From: Colius striatus
Taxonomy: Eukaryota; Chordata; Aves; Coliiformes; Coliidae
Length of the DNA stretch: 64,000 nt
Direction of reading: 5' to 3'
Assembly (NCBI RefSeq): GCF_028858725.1
Contig: NC_084790.1
Span: 88,289,496-88,353,495, forward strand
Shown: one piece after another, positions 24,765 to 37,852 of the stretch
How positions within the stretch are numbered: position 1 is the first letter of the stretch
How the letters are laid out: every line of letters starts with the position of its first letter
Position numbers and translations under genes: made by a program
The notes under the pieces: generated by a model
Told to the model about the DNA's origin: nothing
What the model saw: only the letters and a program-made list of their open reading frames with translations
The model's database searches: none

Positions 24765-25717
24765 GAGGAATTCCTCCTTTTACTTTTCTTGTGTGCACAC
24801 ATTATTCTTTACCTCTTAAACGGCCTTACCTCTTAAACCCACCAGCTTCTGCACTTGTATTTAGTGGATTCTCCCCACCCCAGGGGAGTCAGAGCTGGGG
24901 CTGTGGGGCTGAGCTGCCGCCTGCCACACGCAGCACACGTGGCACTGGATGTGGCCCAGCCCCACCTCCATTCACAGACTGACAGACAGACATACAGTGT
25001 GCATTTATGGCCAGTGTTATTGATAATGCACAAATACAGTGCCAACCTGAGTTTAAGTCAGACAAACGGCGTGAGAAAGCAGATGGAAAATACTTCAGGT
25101 CTCTTTTGCACGCCACTGGTTTCGTGGTATGCATCCCAGCTCCCTCAGCCTGCAAATGAACTGTTTATAAAGATAATTCTACTGACTTACAGATGACTCA
25201 TTAATTTTCACACTGCAATCACACTTAATGAGAATTCCATCAAAATACTTGCATGTTTCTTTTAGGTTCTGAGCCGTTTCTGCTGCAGTGTTCATTGCTG
25301 CAGTATTCCCCTGTGTGGGATCCTTGGAGAAGTTCACTTAATAAATTGTACTACCATAATTTTCTTTGGTTGAATGCACAGAAATTCTTGAAAGCAACAT
25401 GAAACTAAATGGAACCAAACAGCTCATTAAACACTAATATCTAAGTGCCTCTGGTTGAGCTGATGGGATTTGTGCCATATCCTGCCAGCCACTGCATGGG
25501 GCTGGAGCCTCATCTTCCAACCCTTTTGGAATGACGCTGCTGTTTTCTGTGCCTGGGGATCTTACAGGGTATCCAGGCTGGCTTTCTGCAGCCAGATAAC
25601 AGACAGGGCAGGTGACTTGCTCCTTACAAAACTGCTTTGCTATAGCTAGGAGATGACTAAGTCCTTTGCACGAAACACACAGCAAACACCAGTGTAAGGA
25701 TAACTGTGTTGAATCTC
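24765..25717. other. Unique intergenic sequence, no gene seen
   Basis: No exon or repeat is recognised in this 0.95 kb. Confidence 0.5.
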
Positions 25718-26510
25718 ATGAGGTACAACAAGGGCAAGGGCAGAGTCCTGCAGCTGGGGAGGAACAACCCCCTGCCCCAGGCCAGGCTGGGGGTGACCTG
25801 CTGGAGAGCAGCTCTGCAGAGACAGACCTGGCAGTGCTGGCTGATAATAAACTGCCCATGAGCAGCAACGTGCCCTCGTGGGCAAGAAGCCAATGGCAGC
25901 CTTGGGGCATCCAGCAGAGTGTGGGCAGCAGGGCCAGGGAGGTTGTGCTCCCCCTCTGCTCTGCCACATCTGCTGAGGCCTCCTCTGGAGTCCTGTGTCC
26001 AGTTGTGGGCTCCCCAGCTGCAGAGGGACAGGGAACTGCTGCAGAGAGGCCAGTGCAGGGCCAGCAAGATGCTCAGGGCACTGGAGCATCTTCCTTGTGA
26101 GGAAAGGCTGCGGGACCTGGGGCTGTTTAGTCTGGAGGAGACTGAGCGGGGAGCTCATTAATAGTTACAAATATCTCCCTGGTGGGTGTCTGGAGGTTGG
26201 GACTGCACTTTTTTTTCTGTTGTCTCCAGTGACAGGACAAGGGGTGATGGGATGAAGCTGGAACACAAACAGTTCCATTGAAACATCAGGACAAACTGTT
26301 TGAGTGTTTGAGTGAGGGAGCCCTGGCCCAGGCTGCCCAGGGAGGGTGTGGAGGCTCCTTCCTTGGAGGGCTTCAAGACCCACCTGGACACGTTCCTGTG
26401 TGACCTGATCTAGGTGGGAGCTGCTTCTGCAGGGGGTTGGACTAGATGGTCTCTAAAGGTCCCTTCCAACCCCCACCATGGTCTGATTCTCTATGATTCT
26501 GTGATTCTTC
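25718..26510 (+). mobile_element. CR1 LINE, group B, 5'-truncated
   Basis: The copy begins at ACAACAAGGGCAAGGGCAG in the RT thumb region, proceeds through the RT C-terminus ([20 protein letters not shown]) and a nearly complete 3' UTR, and ends with degenerate tail units GATTCTCTATGATTCTGTGATTC. It carries the group B 4-bp gain at about 25962-25975. Confidence 0.96.
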
Positions 26511-29318
26511 TAATGTGCCATATTTTATTCTATAAAGGGTATTTTCTGAAAGATTTCATTTGGGGATGTTACCTGGAGGAAACCACAAAAGGTCACCTTT
26601 TTCCAAGTCTTCATGACCTATATTAAGACACTTGAAACCTCCTTTAGGAACAAGGTGTTTCCAGTAGAGCAGACCTGGCCAACACGAGTTTGTCGGTGTT
26701 GCTGCTTTGACTGGCACTGAAGTGAAGGATATTGGTGTGCAAGGAGTTTCCTGGGCTCCTCTGAGCCTTAGCATCACTGGGAGGCCGGGCAGGTCACAGC
26801 TCCGAGGGAAGAAGCAACTACATGGGGCCCTTGTTTAATAAGAGTAATCCTTTTACTGTTTTCATGGACTTCAGCAGAATCAGTTCCTTTTACACCAGTG
26901 TGAAATGTGAGTGAAGTCCTCAGGCTTTCTCAGACCATTGACAGGCAGCAGCTAAACGTGCAAGCTGAGGAGCTGCTGTAAGAGGTGTGTCTGTTGGTCT
27001 TAGATGGCCAAGGTAGAAGACAAGGAAAGGGCTGGTTCCTCCATGGTCTAGAAAACCAGACGTCAGGAACTGCAGGGAACGCTAACAAAGATTTGCCTGT
27101 CTCAGGCTTCTCACCTGAATAACTCCATGTGCCTTAGAAACAGCACAGGGCCTCTGCTAGGATTGTCCTAATTTATACAACGTGAAGGCACAGAGATGGC
27201 AAAGGTCATTGCCACTGTTTGAGAGAGGGAAATCAACCCTCTGTCTTTATGATGGGGGGAAAAAAGACAGTGGGGCTGACATTTCTTGACACGGCTCGTT
27301 GAAGCTGTTTGCCTGGTATTAGTCGTACATTTGCCACATTTGAAAGGGTGTAAAAGGTGGTGTAAGGGGATCCCTGCAGCTCCTCCTGGAACCCCAGCTG
27401 TGGTCAGGTGGCTGCTGTAATTCAAAACACTGTGGAGAAGATCCAGTTTGACTGACCTGGCTTGAATTCTCCTGGAAGCAAAGGCCTGAGGTCATCTGAA
27501 TTTGAGGTAAGCAAACAAATTCTTCTTTATAAAGATGACAAAAAGAAGTAGGAGTTGCTGTAATAACACATGTCGTTGTTAATAGAAAGTGACATACACT
27601 AGAAGGAGGTTTCCATTATCTAATTATCCTCTCCTGGCTTCAGCTTTGATGATTTTCCCCATCAATCTCTACATTTCTCAAAGAAGACTTGCCAATGTAG
27701 TCCACACTCCTTAGCAGACTGCCTGCACTAACAAAGAGAGCGGCAGCACCTCTAATGGGCTAATGTGAGGGTCTTAAAATGCAGTGAGGAGTGTGTGTGT
27801 GTGTGTGTGAGAGTGTGCAAGGACACAGCTTGGTCAGGGGCAGCCGTAAGCAGCCAGTGGGTGGAAGTGTCTGCAATATTCCTAATCACCGGGTCTGTAG
27901 CAGCTGTCACAAAAGATGAAAAGCCAGATAAGCGTACACAAGGCTTGTAGAAAAACCCATCAGGTAAACCAAGATATGCATGGCTCCCTGAATGTTTGCC
28001 TTGACCTAACCTGGGCTTTTCTGTAGGAACAGAGGAGCTTGGTCTGAGCCTAACACCACATGAGTGAACAATGCAGTCACTCTCATCTGTAAATGACAGT
28101 TGCTCTGCCCTTCAGGCAGCGATTAGACACAAATCCCTGGCTCACCACGAGGCTGTCTGCCTCATGGCTGTTGACCAGGACTTTCCTTCTGGTGCTGTTC
28201 ACAGCAGTTTGGTGGCAGCTTCTCTCTGGCTTCATTATCACGATGCAGGCCGTGTCACTCTCTTGGCAGAGCACAAGCAGCTGGGCCTCTATTAACACAT
28301 GGAGTGTTGGATGCTCTGTAATTGCTGAGCACAGCTTTGTGCTGCTTTATGTGACTGAGCTGGCGTGCTGCTGCTGCAGCCATCCCTGCCCTGGGCACTC
28401 TGCGTGCACTGTTCCCTTCATTTCATGTTGGCAATAAACACAACTGCCTACCTGGCAGTAAGGGGCAGGTCTGCTATTAGAAAAGCTCTTAAAACCAGGA
28501 ATTTCAGTGGTTGTAAACAGGGTGTAAAAGACATTTGAATTGATCCGGATTGAGAAAAAAAGAAACAGACACTATGAGATCTATAAATGTCAGGAGTTGT
28601 GTCAATAGGATCTGGTGTAAGAGGACACCAGTGATTGCACTGAGCTTGCATGTGGTTATCAAGCAGATTTTTAAGCATCCCTCTTCTTCCCGCTTTGCTC
28701 TTAGTGCTAGTTTGCTTTAACAAAAGGAAAGAAGGAAGATAAACCAGATGCATATGTATGTGATGCCTGAAGAGCTGAGGAGCCTGGGCTCAGCACCGTG
28801 GGCTGCTCTCCTTTAAGAAGAATATGGGCTGGGTGTCTCCCAATAATGTGGCATCTTCTCACATCAGAATGATGGCCCTTGGTGAAATGTGTGCAACAGT
28901 CACTACCGATGGAGACAAGTCAAAGGGCTTCAGGAGCAAGACAAAAGAGCAAAGGGTGTAGGGTTAGCATAAACAGCCTGACACCTTACTCTGGTGTTTA
29001 TCACACAAATGATTTAGAGTAGTGAAAATCAGGCTGTGTGGGATGGAGGCAAATGTGCTCTAACAGGAAAGCCTGCCCTCCTAATGCAGAGCAGTGGAGA
29101 GGTATGATCTGTGAGCCAAGGGCGACAGTGAATCACCAGCCTCTCTCTGCTGCTACAGCCAAAATGCCCCAGAGAGTTCAGAGCAAGTGCAGTTTGCACA
29201 CAAAAGCATAGCTGGAAGCCATACTGGGGAAAAGGTTACTAGAGGCAATGTGTTTCTTAATAACTCAAAAGGTGAGAAACAAAAGCTACTGATTTTTAGG
29301 ATAATCAGTGAGTATTCA
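26511..29318. other. Unique intergenic sequence, no gene seen
   Basis: About 2.8 kb without an exon I can support. The only repeat noticed is a short (GT)n at 27790-27820. Confidence 0.5.
27790..27820 (+). repeat. (GT)n microsatellite
   Basis: About ten GT units followed by a slightly interrupted GAGAGTGTG end. Likely length-polymorphic. Confidence 0.85.
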
Positions 29319-30438
29319 CAGAATCAGAATCACAGCATGGTGGGGTTGGAAGGGACCTTTAGAGCTCATCCAGTCCAACCCCCTGCAGAAGCAGCTCCCA
29401 CCTAGATCAGGTCACACAGGAACGTGTCCAGGTGGGTCCTGAAGCCCTCCAAGGAAGGAGCCTCCACACCCTCCCTGGGCAGCCTGGGCCAGGGCTCCCT
29501 CACTTCGACACCAAGCAAGGTTTCCCTTGTGCTTAAGTAGAACTTTTTGTGCTCCAGCTTCATCCCATCACCCCTTGTCCTGTTGCTGGATACCATCAAA
29601 ATAAGGTGCTGCCCCAACCTCCTGACACCCACCAGTGAGATATTTGTAACTATTACTGAGCTCCCCCCTCAGTCTCCTCCAGACTGAACAGCCCCAGGTC
29701 CCGCAGCCTTTCCTCACAAGGAAGATGCTCCAGTGCCCTGATCATCTTGCTGGCCCTGCACTGGCCTCTCTGCAGCAGTTCCCTGTCCCTCTGCAGCTGG
29801 GGAGCCCACAACTGGACACAGGACTCCAGATGAGGCCTCAGCACATGTGGCAGAGCAGAGGGGGAGCAGAACCTCCCTGGCCCTGCTGCCCACACTCTGC
29901 TGGATGCCCCCAGGCTGCCATTGGCCTTCTTGCCCACGAGGCCACGTTGCTGCTCATGGTCAGTTTATTATCAGCCAGCACTGCCAGGTCTGTCTCTGCA
30001 GAGCTGCTCTCCAGCAGGTCACCCCCAGCCTGGCCTGGGGCAGGGGGTTGTTCCTCCCCAGCTGCAGGACTCTGCCCTTGCCCTTATTGAACCTCAGCAG
30101 GTTCCTCTGTGCCCAACTCTCAGCCTGCCCAGCTCTCACTGGATGGCAGCACAGCCTCTGGTGCATCAGCCAGTGTTCCCAGTTTGGTGCCAGCAGGGAA
30201 CTTGCTGAGGGTCCCTCTGTCCCCTCACCCAGGTGGTTGATGAAGATGTTGAACCAGACTGGCCCCAGAACCCATCCCTGTGGAACTCCACTGGCCACAG
30301 GCCTCCAACTCGACTCTGTGCCATTGATCAGCACCCTCTGGGCTCTGTCATTCAGCAGCTCTCCATCCACCTCACCTCCACTCATCCAAGCCACACTGCC
30401 TGAGCTTTCAGTGTCCAAAGCCTTGCTGAAGTCAAAGT
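29319..30438 (-). mobile_element. CR1 LINE, group B, longest single minus copy
   Basis: The copy spans from the 3' tail (complement of CTGTGATTCTGATTCTGTG) through the 3' UTR and deep into RT, ending at the complement of YFDFSKALDTESSGS. The VPQGWVLGPVWFNIFINHLG segment is readable on the minus strand. The FADD site is again FPAG (about 30193-30216), with the same neighbouring 1-bp losses as 21681-22578 and 36153-37012. Against the copy at 36153-37012 it has a private 22-bp loss just downstream of the DFSKA segment (near 30407). It is non-functional. Confidence 0.96.
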
Positions 30439-32693
30439 ATTCTCTCACTTGCATCCAGCTTGCCTCTAAGCAGCAAGTAGTGCCACATGCACAGACGTGC
30501 ACCAAATCCCATTCTGTGTCCCTCTCTCCCTTCACTGTTTGTAGTTCCTGCTGCCCTCTCCATTTGACATTTTTAGTGGGAAGCCTCTTTGCTGTTTTGA
30601 AGAGCCCCTGTCCCTGCTGACCAGTGAATACCATTTTCACAGCTGGAGGTTGGACCACAGTGAAGGTAAGGTGGAAGGTATTAGCACATGTGATGTGCTG
30701 AGGACAATGATTCCTCTGTGACTGCAAAAAGTATCAAGCAGAACAGTGTACAAAGCCAAATAGCTGTGATGGGCAGTCTGTGACCCCCTGACACTCATCT
30801 GGACACTTGCTGTTCCACAGCAAACTCCCTGTGAGTGAATTCAGGCAGGGCAGTGACACTGGGGGCAAACTACTGTTGCTCTGTTTTCTTTGGTGGAACT
30901 GCTATTCTTCTGCTCTGGTTGTGTGTTTGTCCTGAGCCAGCTGAATTGCAAGAAGCCCCCTCTAGCACAGGCACCCTTACAGGTTAGGCAGGCCTGAAGG
31001 ACCTGGGTGTGCAGCACGGCCTGTCTCCCAGCTCCGTGTCAGGACAAGACTCAAGCCCACACTGTCATTCCTGCTCACAGCCTGCATTGGGAAGGACAGC
31101 CAAGCCCGTGGGATGAAAAGTCACTGCAGCACACATTGGCCTTGTTCCCTTGACCTGGATGGTGGTGGAAGCAAAAGACCACGAGTACACTTGCTGTGTA
31201 ATCTAGTTACCAAAGCCAGAGAATGAATTAGCCTGCAGAAAAAAGCTGTCCTTCTGCTTCCAAAACCTCCCAGGAGTAGGAGACAGAGCTTGTCATAACT
31301 TGGGTAAACCTCTCCAAAGCTACTGTGCTGCCACTTTGCATTTAGAATGGGAGAAGCCATTCAGTAACCAGGACACACAGGAGGAGAAAGAATTATCATC
31401 TGCAACACAAACAGGGATGTTACGAAACCCAAAGCCCAGGGAGAGATCTCCACCCTCAGACAAGTGATAGGCATGCCTGCTGTGGAATTCAAGTGGGATG
31501 GGTGGGGTGGTTTTGCTGATTGCGGTTTGGGGCATGAGTGACAGGGGAGAGATGATTTACAGAGGCTGTGCTCCTTGCCAGAGCTTCCCAGCCTTTCCAC
31601 AGCAAGGTCTCCTTCAAGAACAGTTTAGAGAGAAGGAGTTCTGGTGGTGCTTGCCGAGAGAGATCCGTGAGCAGGGAAGCTGTGGCAGGGGCCCAGGGTC
31701 ACAAGACTATGCATTTCTGAGAATAAGCACATGAGCCTACCTTGATTTCTCCTCATAAATGAAATAACCTGTAGTGCAACCTTTTGCCACTGCTTCCTCC
31801 TGTAGTGCAAATTCCCTCATTGAGAATCCTTCAGGGAATAAGTAATGCAGGCAATGTGGAAATTTCCATGAGACCTAAATTCCTGCATCCCTCCTCCCAC
31901 ACACAGGCAGGGCTGCTCCTTCCTCCCTTCCTTCCTCCCTTCCTTCCTTCCTTCCTTCCTTCCTCCTTCCCTCCCTTCTTGTTGGTCAGAGCCCAGAACT
32001 TGTTGTGTTCAGCTGTATAAACCTTGTTTATCGTCAAATTATCGACAGCAACTTTCACTGCAGAGAGCTTGTGTGAATTGCCCTAAGTGTTGCAGACCAG
32101 CTCCAGCATAGGTGGGGGAAAGAAAGCTGATGCTCAGCTTTTCTGCATTGGTAAAACCATTGCTCAGGGGTATTGAGGTGAGCTGGAACTGCTGGAGTCT
32201 TGGTGTCTCCGTTAATCAGACGTGAGATGCCTAAAACTGAGTGCTGGAGGTTAGAGAACGTTGCAAACATTGGCTTGGGATTTTCACTGTGGGTATGCCA
32301 GCCAAAAATATCATTGCAGGATCCTGGGCTTGGAATCCTCCCCTCAGCAAACACGTTTGAAGCTCACAGAGAGCATACGGCTCTGCCCATGTGTTCGAGT
32401 GGCATTAGGCCAGTTCTCAAGGTGGCACGCCAGCTTTAATAGGATACATGTGCCAAGAAGAGACATATTTAGTAGGGCAGCCTTCCTAATGCTCCAAGTA
32501 CGAAATCTTCAGCCAAAAGTCCCTTTTATGGAAAGCTGCAGGCCTGGTGACACAGGACTGTGTTTGTCAGTGCCTTTGTTCCCAAAGAGCCAACCTGTAA
32601 TGGGTCAGGAAGGGATAAAAGGTTGTGCTACAGTGAAAGAAAAGGAAAAGGGATGGAGGATTGAAAAGGCAGGTGGCTACAAAATCTGTTAAT
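30439..32693. other. Unique intergenic sequence with one CTTCC-rich repeat
   Basis: No exon is supported. A C/T simple repeat lies at 31917-31980. The rest shows no recognised element. Confidence 0.5.
31917..31980 (+). repeat. (TTCC)n / (CTCCCTT)n pyrimidine simple repeat
   Basis: A run of TTCC units interrupted by CTCCC, entirely pyrimidine on the plus strand over about 64 bp. Confidence 0.9.
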
Positions 32694-32803
32694 CATACAA
32701 TCACAGAGTGGTGGGGGTTGGAAGGGATGTTTAGAGCTCATCCAGCCCAACCCCTTGCAGAAGCAGGTCCCACCTAGATCAGGTCACACAGGAACGTGTC
32801 CAG
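32694..32803 (-). mobile_element. CR1 LINE 3' tip, group B
   Basis: A short copy holding only the tail and the first 100 bp of the 3' UTR (complement of GGGTTGGGCTGGATGAGCTC and CGTTCCTGTGTGACCTGATC). It stops after CGTGTCCAGA. Confidence 0.94.
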
Positions 32804-34129
32804 AGGTTCTGTCAATGACAGAAGAGACGACAGAACACAGCTGCACAAAATCACAGCCTTGAGGCACAGCCTGATAGGGCATGGCAAGGGCAAATGGTGA
32901 ACTTTGGGCAAGGCCTTGTCACAGCAGCCAAATAACCATCCCCCTGACATGCAAGCTGTGCATTCGCCACACGACACAGGAGAACAGCAAATTATGTATT
33001 TTCAGTCTTTATCCACATGCCTGCCCCTAGGACTTTAGCTGGGTTTGTGCTGGACGTAATGTTTGCCATCACTTGTGAGCTGATGATTTAAATTGGCAAA
33101 AGCAGGCCTGCCATTTCGCGGTGGCTGGTCATAATGAATGGGTCACCTGCCTCCCTGCTGCACTCTGATGGAAAATAAAAGGAAATTGATAAGCAAATCA
33201 CCTGCTGTTACCGTGAAACTCGAAGCTGTGTTGTTAGCAGGTGTGTGGCAGCGATGCTGTACGTTCCCTGCTCAAGGTTTTAGCCAGGGCTGTGCACCTG
33301 CTGGTGTAGGTGGGCAGAAATGATGGATAGGGTCAGTCATTAGCATGTCCTCTGTTCTCAAGGCCTTTCCTGCACAGAGGCACCTGCCTGCCTGCAGCAC
33401 ATACTGGGGAGGGCTTGTCTGGGGAGTTGCTTCTTCCACCTATTTTCTACATCCAGCTACAGATCCTCTGCAGCTAAAAGTGAAGAAGTTAGCTGTCTGT
33501 CTTAGGAGTAGAAAAGCCTTTCATGTGGAGGTTCAGAAAGGGAGATAACTGAGCTTCAGGCTGGCGACTAGAAGGGCAGCAGCACCAAACAACATCTTCC
33601 CTTCATTTTTGCAGTCACGTAACACATTCAGTGTGGTAACTGAGTGCACAGCTGATGACATTGTCCATATCTTACACTGAACCTAAAAGTCATGCATGGT
33701 TCTGTGCAGAGAAATGAAAACATTCCGGGATCTAAACCACAAATCCTGGCATTAACTGTACGTGGGCAGACCAGGGAAGAGGACCCTCTTCCTATTTTGA
33801 GGTCAAGACCCCAGACAGTAATGCTTAGAAGCAAAAAAAGCTGAAATTGACTTTTTTAAAGGTCACTCTAATGGTCACAGAGTGAGCTGGTGTACTCAGA
33901 CTGAACACCAGCCACGGGCAGAGACAAGACACCAGCCTAGATGAACCCCATCACACCAGTCCCGTGGGTCTGGGTTTGCTCCCTGCGAGCAGTGAGTGCT
34001 GGGAACACAGAGCATTAGGAAAGGCAGCTCTGGGGGGGCTCCAGGCTCTGTCCCTGTCTGCTGCAGGGTGCTGTGGCAGGTGCCCAGTGTGGGGTGGCAG
34101 GAGAGCCAGCATCACTCTGCAGATGCAGG
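32804..34129. other. Unique intergenic sequence, no gene seen
   Basis: No exon or repeat is recognised. Confidence 0.5.
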
Positions 34130-34930
34130 ATCATAGAATCACAGAATCCCAGCACAGTGGGGGTTGGAAGGGACCTTTAGAGCTGATCCAGTCCAACCCC
34201 CTGCAGAAGCAGGTCCCACCTAGATCAGGTCACACAGGAACGTGTCCAGGTGGCTCTTGACCTCCAAGGAAGGAGCCTCCACACCCTCCCTGGGCAGCCT
34301 GGGCCAGGGCTCCCTCACTCAAACACTCCAGTTTGTCCTGATATTTCAATGGAACTGTTTGTGTTCCAGCTTCATCCCATCACCCCTTGTCCTGTCACTG
34401 GATACAACAGGAAAAAAGTGCTGCCTCAACCTCCTGACACCCACCAGTGAGATATTTGTCAACATTAATGAGTTCCCCCCTCAGTCTCCTCCAGACTAAA
34501 CAGCCCCAGGTCCCGCAGCCTTTCCTCACAAGGGAGATGCTCCAGTGCCCTGAGCATCTTGCTGGCCCTGCACTGGCCTCTCTGCAGCAGTTCCCTGTCC
34601 CTCTGCAGCTGGGGAGCCCACAACTGGACACAGGACTCCAGATGAGGCCTCAGCAGATGTGGCAGAGCAGAGGGGGAGCAGAACCTCCCTGGCCCTGCTG
34701 CCCACACTCTGCTGGATGCCCCCAGGCTGCCATTGGCTTCTTGCCCACGAGGCCACGTTGCTGCTCATGGGCAGTTTATTATCAGCCAGCACTGCCAGGT
34801 CTGTCTCTGCAGAGCTGCTCTCCAGCAGGTCGCCCCCAGCCTGGCCTGGCCCAGGGGGTTGTTCCTCCCCAGCTGCAGGACTCTGCCCTTGTCCTTGTTG
34901 AACTTCATGAGGTTCCTCTGCCCGACTCTC
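34130..34930 (-). mobile_element. CR1 LINE, group B, 5'-truncated
   Basis: The copy starts at the complement of GATTCTGTGATTCTATGATC and runs through the 3' UTR and RT tail to the complement of AACTTCATGAGGTTCC wording near 34905-34925. The RT tail is split between two frames, as in the other group B copies. Confidence 0.95.
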
Positions 34931-36047
34931 AAGCTGGTCGAGACGCTGCTGCAGGATGAGCCCTGAACCAGGCAGCGCTGCAGTCAGCGTCCTCCATGTG
35001 GAACACCTGTGTTCCCCAGAGAATCTGGAACAAGTTTCTGTGTCTCAGTCTCTCGTCAGATCTCATCTCTTGGGCTGTTGGATGCTCATCTACCACCTAC
35101 CTACACTGCTGGGTGTCTCACGTAGATCAGACTCACGTGTTGCTGAGTGAGCCTGGCAGGACATGTGCATGTGAGAAACTTTTCATCACTTTTCCCTAAA
35201 GGCTTCGTGTTTCTTTATCTCTCTTCCCTTTCTCTTGCTTTTTGTTTTCCTCCCCAGGGACACCTGCCTGGGATTATCAGTGAACAAAAGCAAGGTTTAT
35301 TAAACACAGGCAGAACATGAGATCCAAGTGAGAAAAACACTGCATAGCAAATCTCGGGATGTTTGCACTTACCATAAGTGAGGCAAGGCCACACATTCTC
35401 AGCTTAGCTTCTGAGAAAAGAGAAAAGCCTCTGCACCATGACAGCACTGCTCTGTCTTTCAGGAGCTTGAGGCCTCCTGCCAACACACGCTGCTCTCTGG
35501 GGACGTGTGTCTTTCACGAACACAGCCTATCAGGTTACCCCGCTGACTGGAAGCCTGATGTGTCACGGAGGACAGTAAACCCTAAGGATTCCCTGTATTG
35601 TCCAAAAAACAGGTCAGTGACTGCATCAAAGACCTGTGAGAATAATGACAGCCCCTTCTGAAGCCTTTGTGACACCACACCTCACAGATGAGCTGACACA
35701 GTGCTGTTCAGAATCTTTCATAAAATATGACAAGAAATGGGGTCATATGTTGGGGGTTTTTATTTCCTTTCCTTTACACTATGAATCACTGATAGAAACC
35801 CAGACCTTCTCTCAACCTCTTTAAGGTTACTTTTGCTTGTTGGCTCAAATTTACAAAGACATAGAGGGATTTGAATGTTGTCATGAAGGTGAAAACCCGT
35901 CTGCTTCTAAGAAATGCTGCTCAGGAAACATCAGAGACATGTTGCAGCCCACTCCTTCACAAAGAAATGTACAGGATTGTTAGCACACAGCCAGTATTGG
36001 ATTATGTATTATACTGCTTGCTGTCAGAGGAAAGGACTATACACAGC
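34931..36047. other. Unique intergenic sequence, no gene seen
   Basis: No exon or repeat is recognised in this 1.1 kb. Confidence 0.5.
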
Positions 36048-36152
36048 AGAGTAAAATCCTGTTGACCAACCTGATAGCCTTTGATGAGGACACCACTAGC
36101 TGGAGAGATGATGGGAGAGCAGTGGATGTCATCTACCTTGACTTCAGCAAGC
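36048..36152 (+). mobile_element. CR1 ORF2 piece, plus, left part of a chimera
   Basis: The plus strand encodes LLTNLIAFDEDTTSW and then VDVIYLDFSK, the start of the CR1 RT domain. The wording is closer to an intact CR1 RT than group B is. It ends abruptly at CTTCAGCAAG and abuts a minus-orientation CR1 with no spacer. Confidence 0.9.
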
Positions 36153-37012
36153 CCCAGGTCCTGCAGCCTTTCCTCACAAGGAAGATGCTCCAGTGCCCTG
36201 AGCATCTTGCTGGCCCTGCACTGGCCTCTCTGCAGCAGTTCCCTGTCCCTCTGCAGCTGGGGAGCCCACAACTGGACACAGGACTCCAGATGAGGCCTCA
36301 GCAGATGTGGCAGAGCAGAGGGGGAGCAGAACCTCCCTGGCCCTGCTGCCCACACTGTTCTTGATGCCCCCACGCTGCCATTGGCTTCTTGCCCACGAGG
36401 CCACGTTGCTGCTCATGGGCAGTTTATTATCAGCCAGCACTGCCAGGTCTGTCTCTGCAGAGCTGCTCTCCAGCAGGTCACCCCCAGCCTGGCCTGGCCC
36501 AGGGGGTTGTTCCTCCCCAGATGCAGGACCCTGCCCTTGTCCTTGTTGAACCTCAGCAGGTTCCTCTGTGCCCAACTCTCAGCCTGCCCAGCTCTCACTG
36601 ACTGGCAGCACAGCCTCTGGTGCATCAGCCAGTGCTCCCAGTTTGGTGCCAGCAGGGAACTTGCTGAGGGTCCCTCTGTCCCCTCACCCAGGTGGTTGAT
36701 GAAGATGTTGAACCAGACTGGCCCCAGAACCCATCCCTGTGGAACTCCACTGGCCACAGGCCTCCAACTCCATTCTGTGCCATTGATCCCCACCCTCTGG
36801 GCTCTGTCATTCAGCAGCTCTCCATCCACCTCACCTCCACTCATCCAGCCACACTGCCTGAGCTTTCTGATGAGGATGTTGTGGGAGACAGTGTCCAAAG
36901 CCTTGCTGAAGTCAAGGTGGATGACATCCACTGCTCTCCCCTCATCCAGACAGCCGGTTCTGCCCTTGTAGGAGGCATCAGGTTGATCAGGACTGGCTGA
37001 TTCACCAGAAGC
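36153..37012 (-). mobile_element. CR1 group B segment, inverted inside the chimera
   Basis: This minus-orientation segment begins without any CR1 3' tail, directly at the complement of CTGCAGGACCTGGGG (RT C-terminus). It proceeds through the FPAG site (about 36637-36660), VPQGWVLGPVWFNIFINHLG and VDVIHLDFSKALDTVSHNIL to a region upstream of the RT core near 37012. The missing 3' UTR shows it is not a simple separate insertion. Confidence 0.93.
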
Positions 37013-37177
37013 CGGTGCTGCCATTCAGTGGGATCTTGACTGGCTTGAGAGGTCTCCTTCCTTGGAGCTCTTCAAGACCCGCCTGGACACATTCCTGTGT
37101 GACCTGATCTAGGTGAACCTGCTTCTGCAGGGGGGTGGACTGGATGATCTCTAAAGGTCCCTATGATTCTATGAAAA
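37013..37177 (+). mobile_element. CR1 3' end, plus, right part of the chimera
   Basis: Plus-orientation ORF2 (CCATTCAGTGGGATCTTGAC, the segment after the FADD site) jumps straight to the 3' UTR at CTCCTTCCTTGGAGCTCTTC and ends at GGTCCCTATGATTCTATG. Together with 36048-36152 it looks like one plus CR1 whose middle is missing or replaced. Confidence 0.9.
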
Positions 37178-37852
37178 CAGATTTGTCTTCTGTTTGAGAC
37201 TGTTTTGATTACTTTGCATTACCACTGACACTAGGTAGGAGGTTACAAAAGCAGATCTGTATGTATAATGCATCAGCACTTTCTGCCTTTGCCTGTTTGA
37301 CATACATCCAAAATGCTCAAAACAGGGAAGTTACAACACAGTAAAATCCTGTTAAAGGAGGGGCAAGCATCTGGCTCATGCCTGAAGTATTAGATTGTTA
37401 CTGGAATAACAATTAACTTAGCCAAGAGTCAGGTCAGACCTTTCTGCTGTCGCAGAAAGGAAGAACAGTTCCACTGAGGCTGAAGATGGTGAAGCCCAGC
37501 ACAAAGGGAAGGTCCATGCACCCTCTGCATTTGATGGGTAACACTGATGAAAGAGGTTGACTTAAAACAATGGCACCTCTGAAGCTTCAGCTGATCCTGC
37601 CTACAGCTATTTCATCCTTTAACACAGTCTGCTGAAATTTCAGTGTTGGGTTTTGAGTTGGTTGACATACAATGTGACTGTAATTAGGGGACACTCAGTC
37701 CAGTCCCAGGGATGGGAAGGCTTTTGAGTGTCTGCCAGGGTGTTTGTACCACACTTTGCCACGAGCCTTTTAGAAAGGCTATCTTGACAAAGGCCAATGG
37801 ATGGCTGATTCATCCTCATAATGAAATGAGAAAGTAAAGGAACTGAGAAAAT
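37178..37852. other. Unique intergenic sequence, no gene seen
   Basis: No exon is recognised. A 14-bp word AGTAAAATCCTGTT near 37340-37353 repeats the one at the left edge of the CR1 chimera (36050-36063). Confidence 0.5.
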
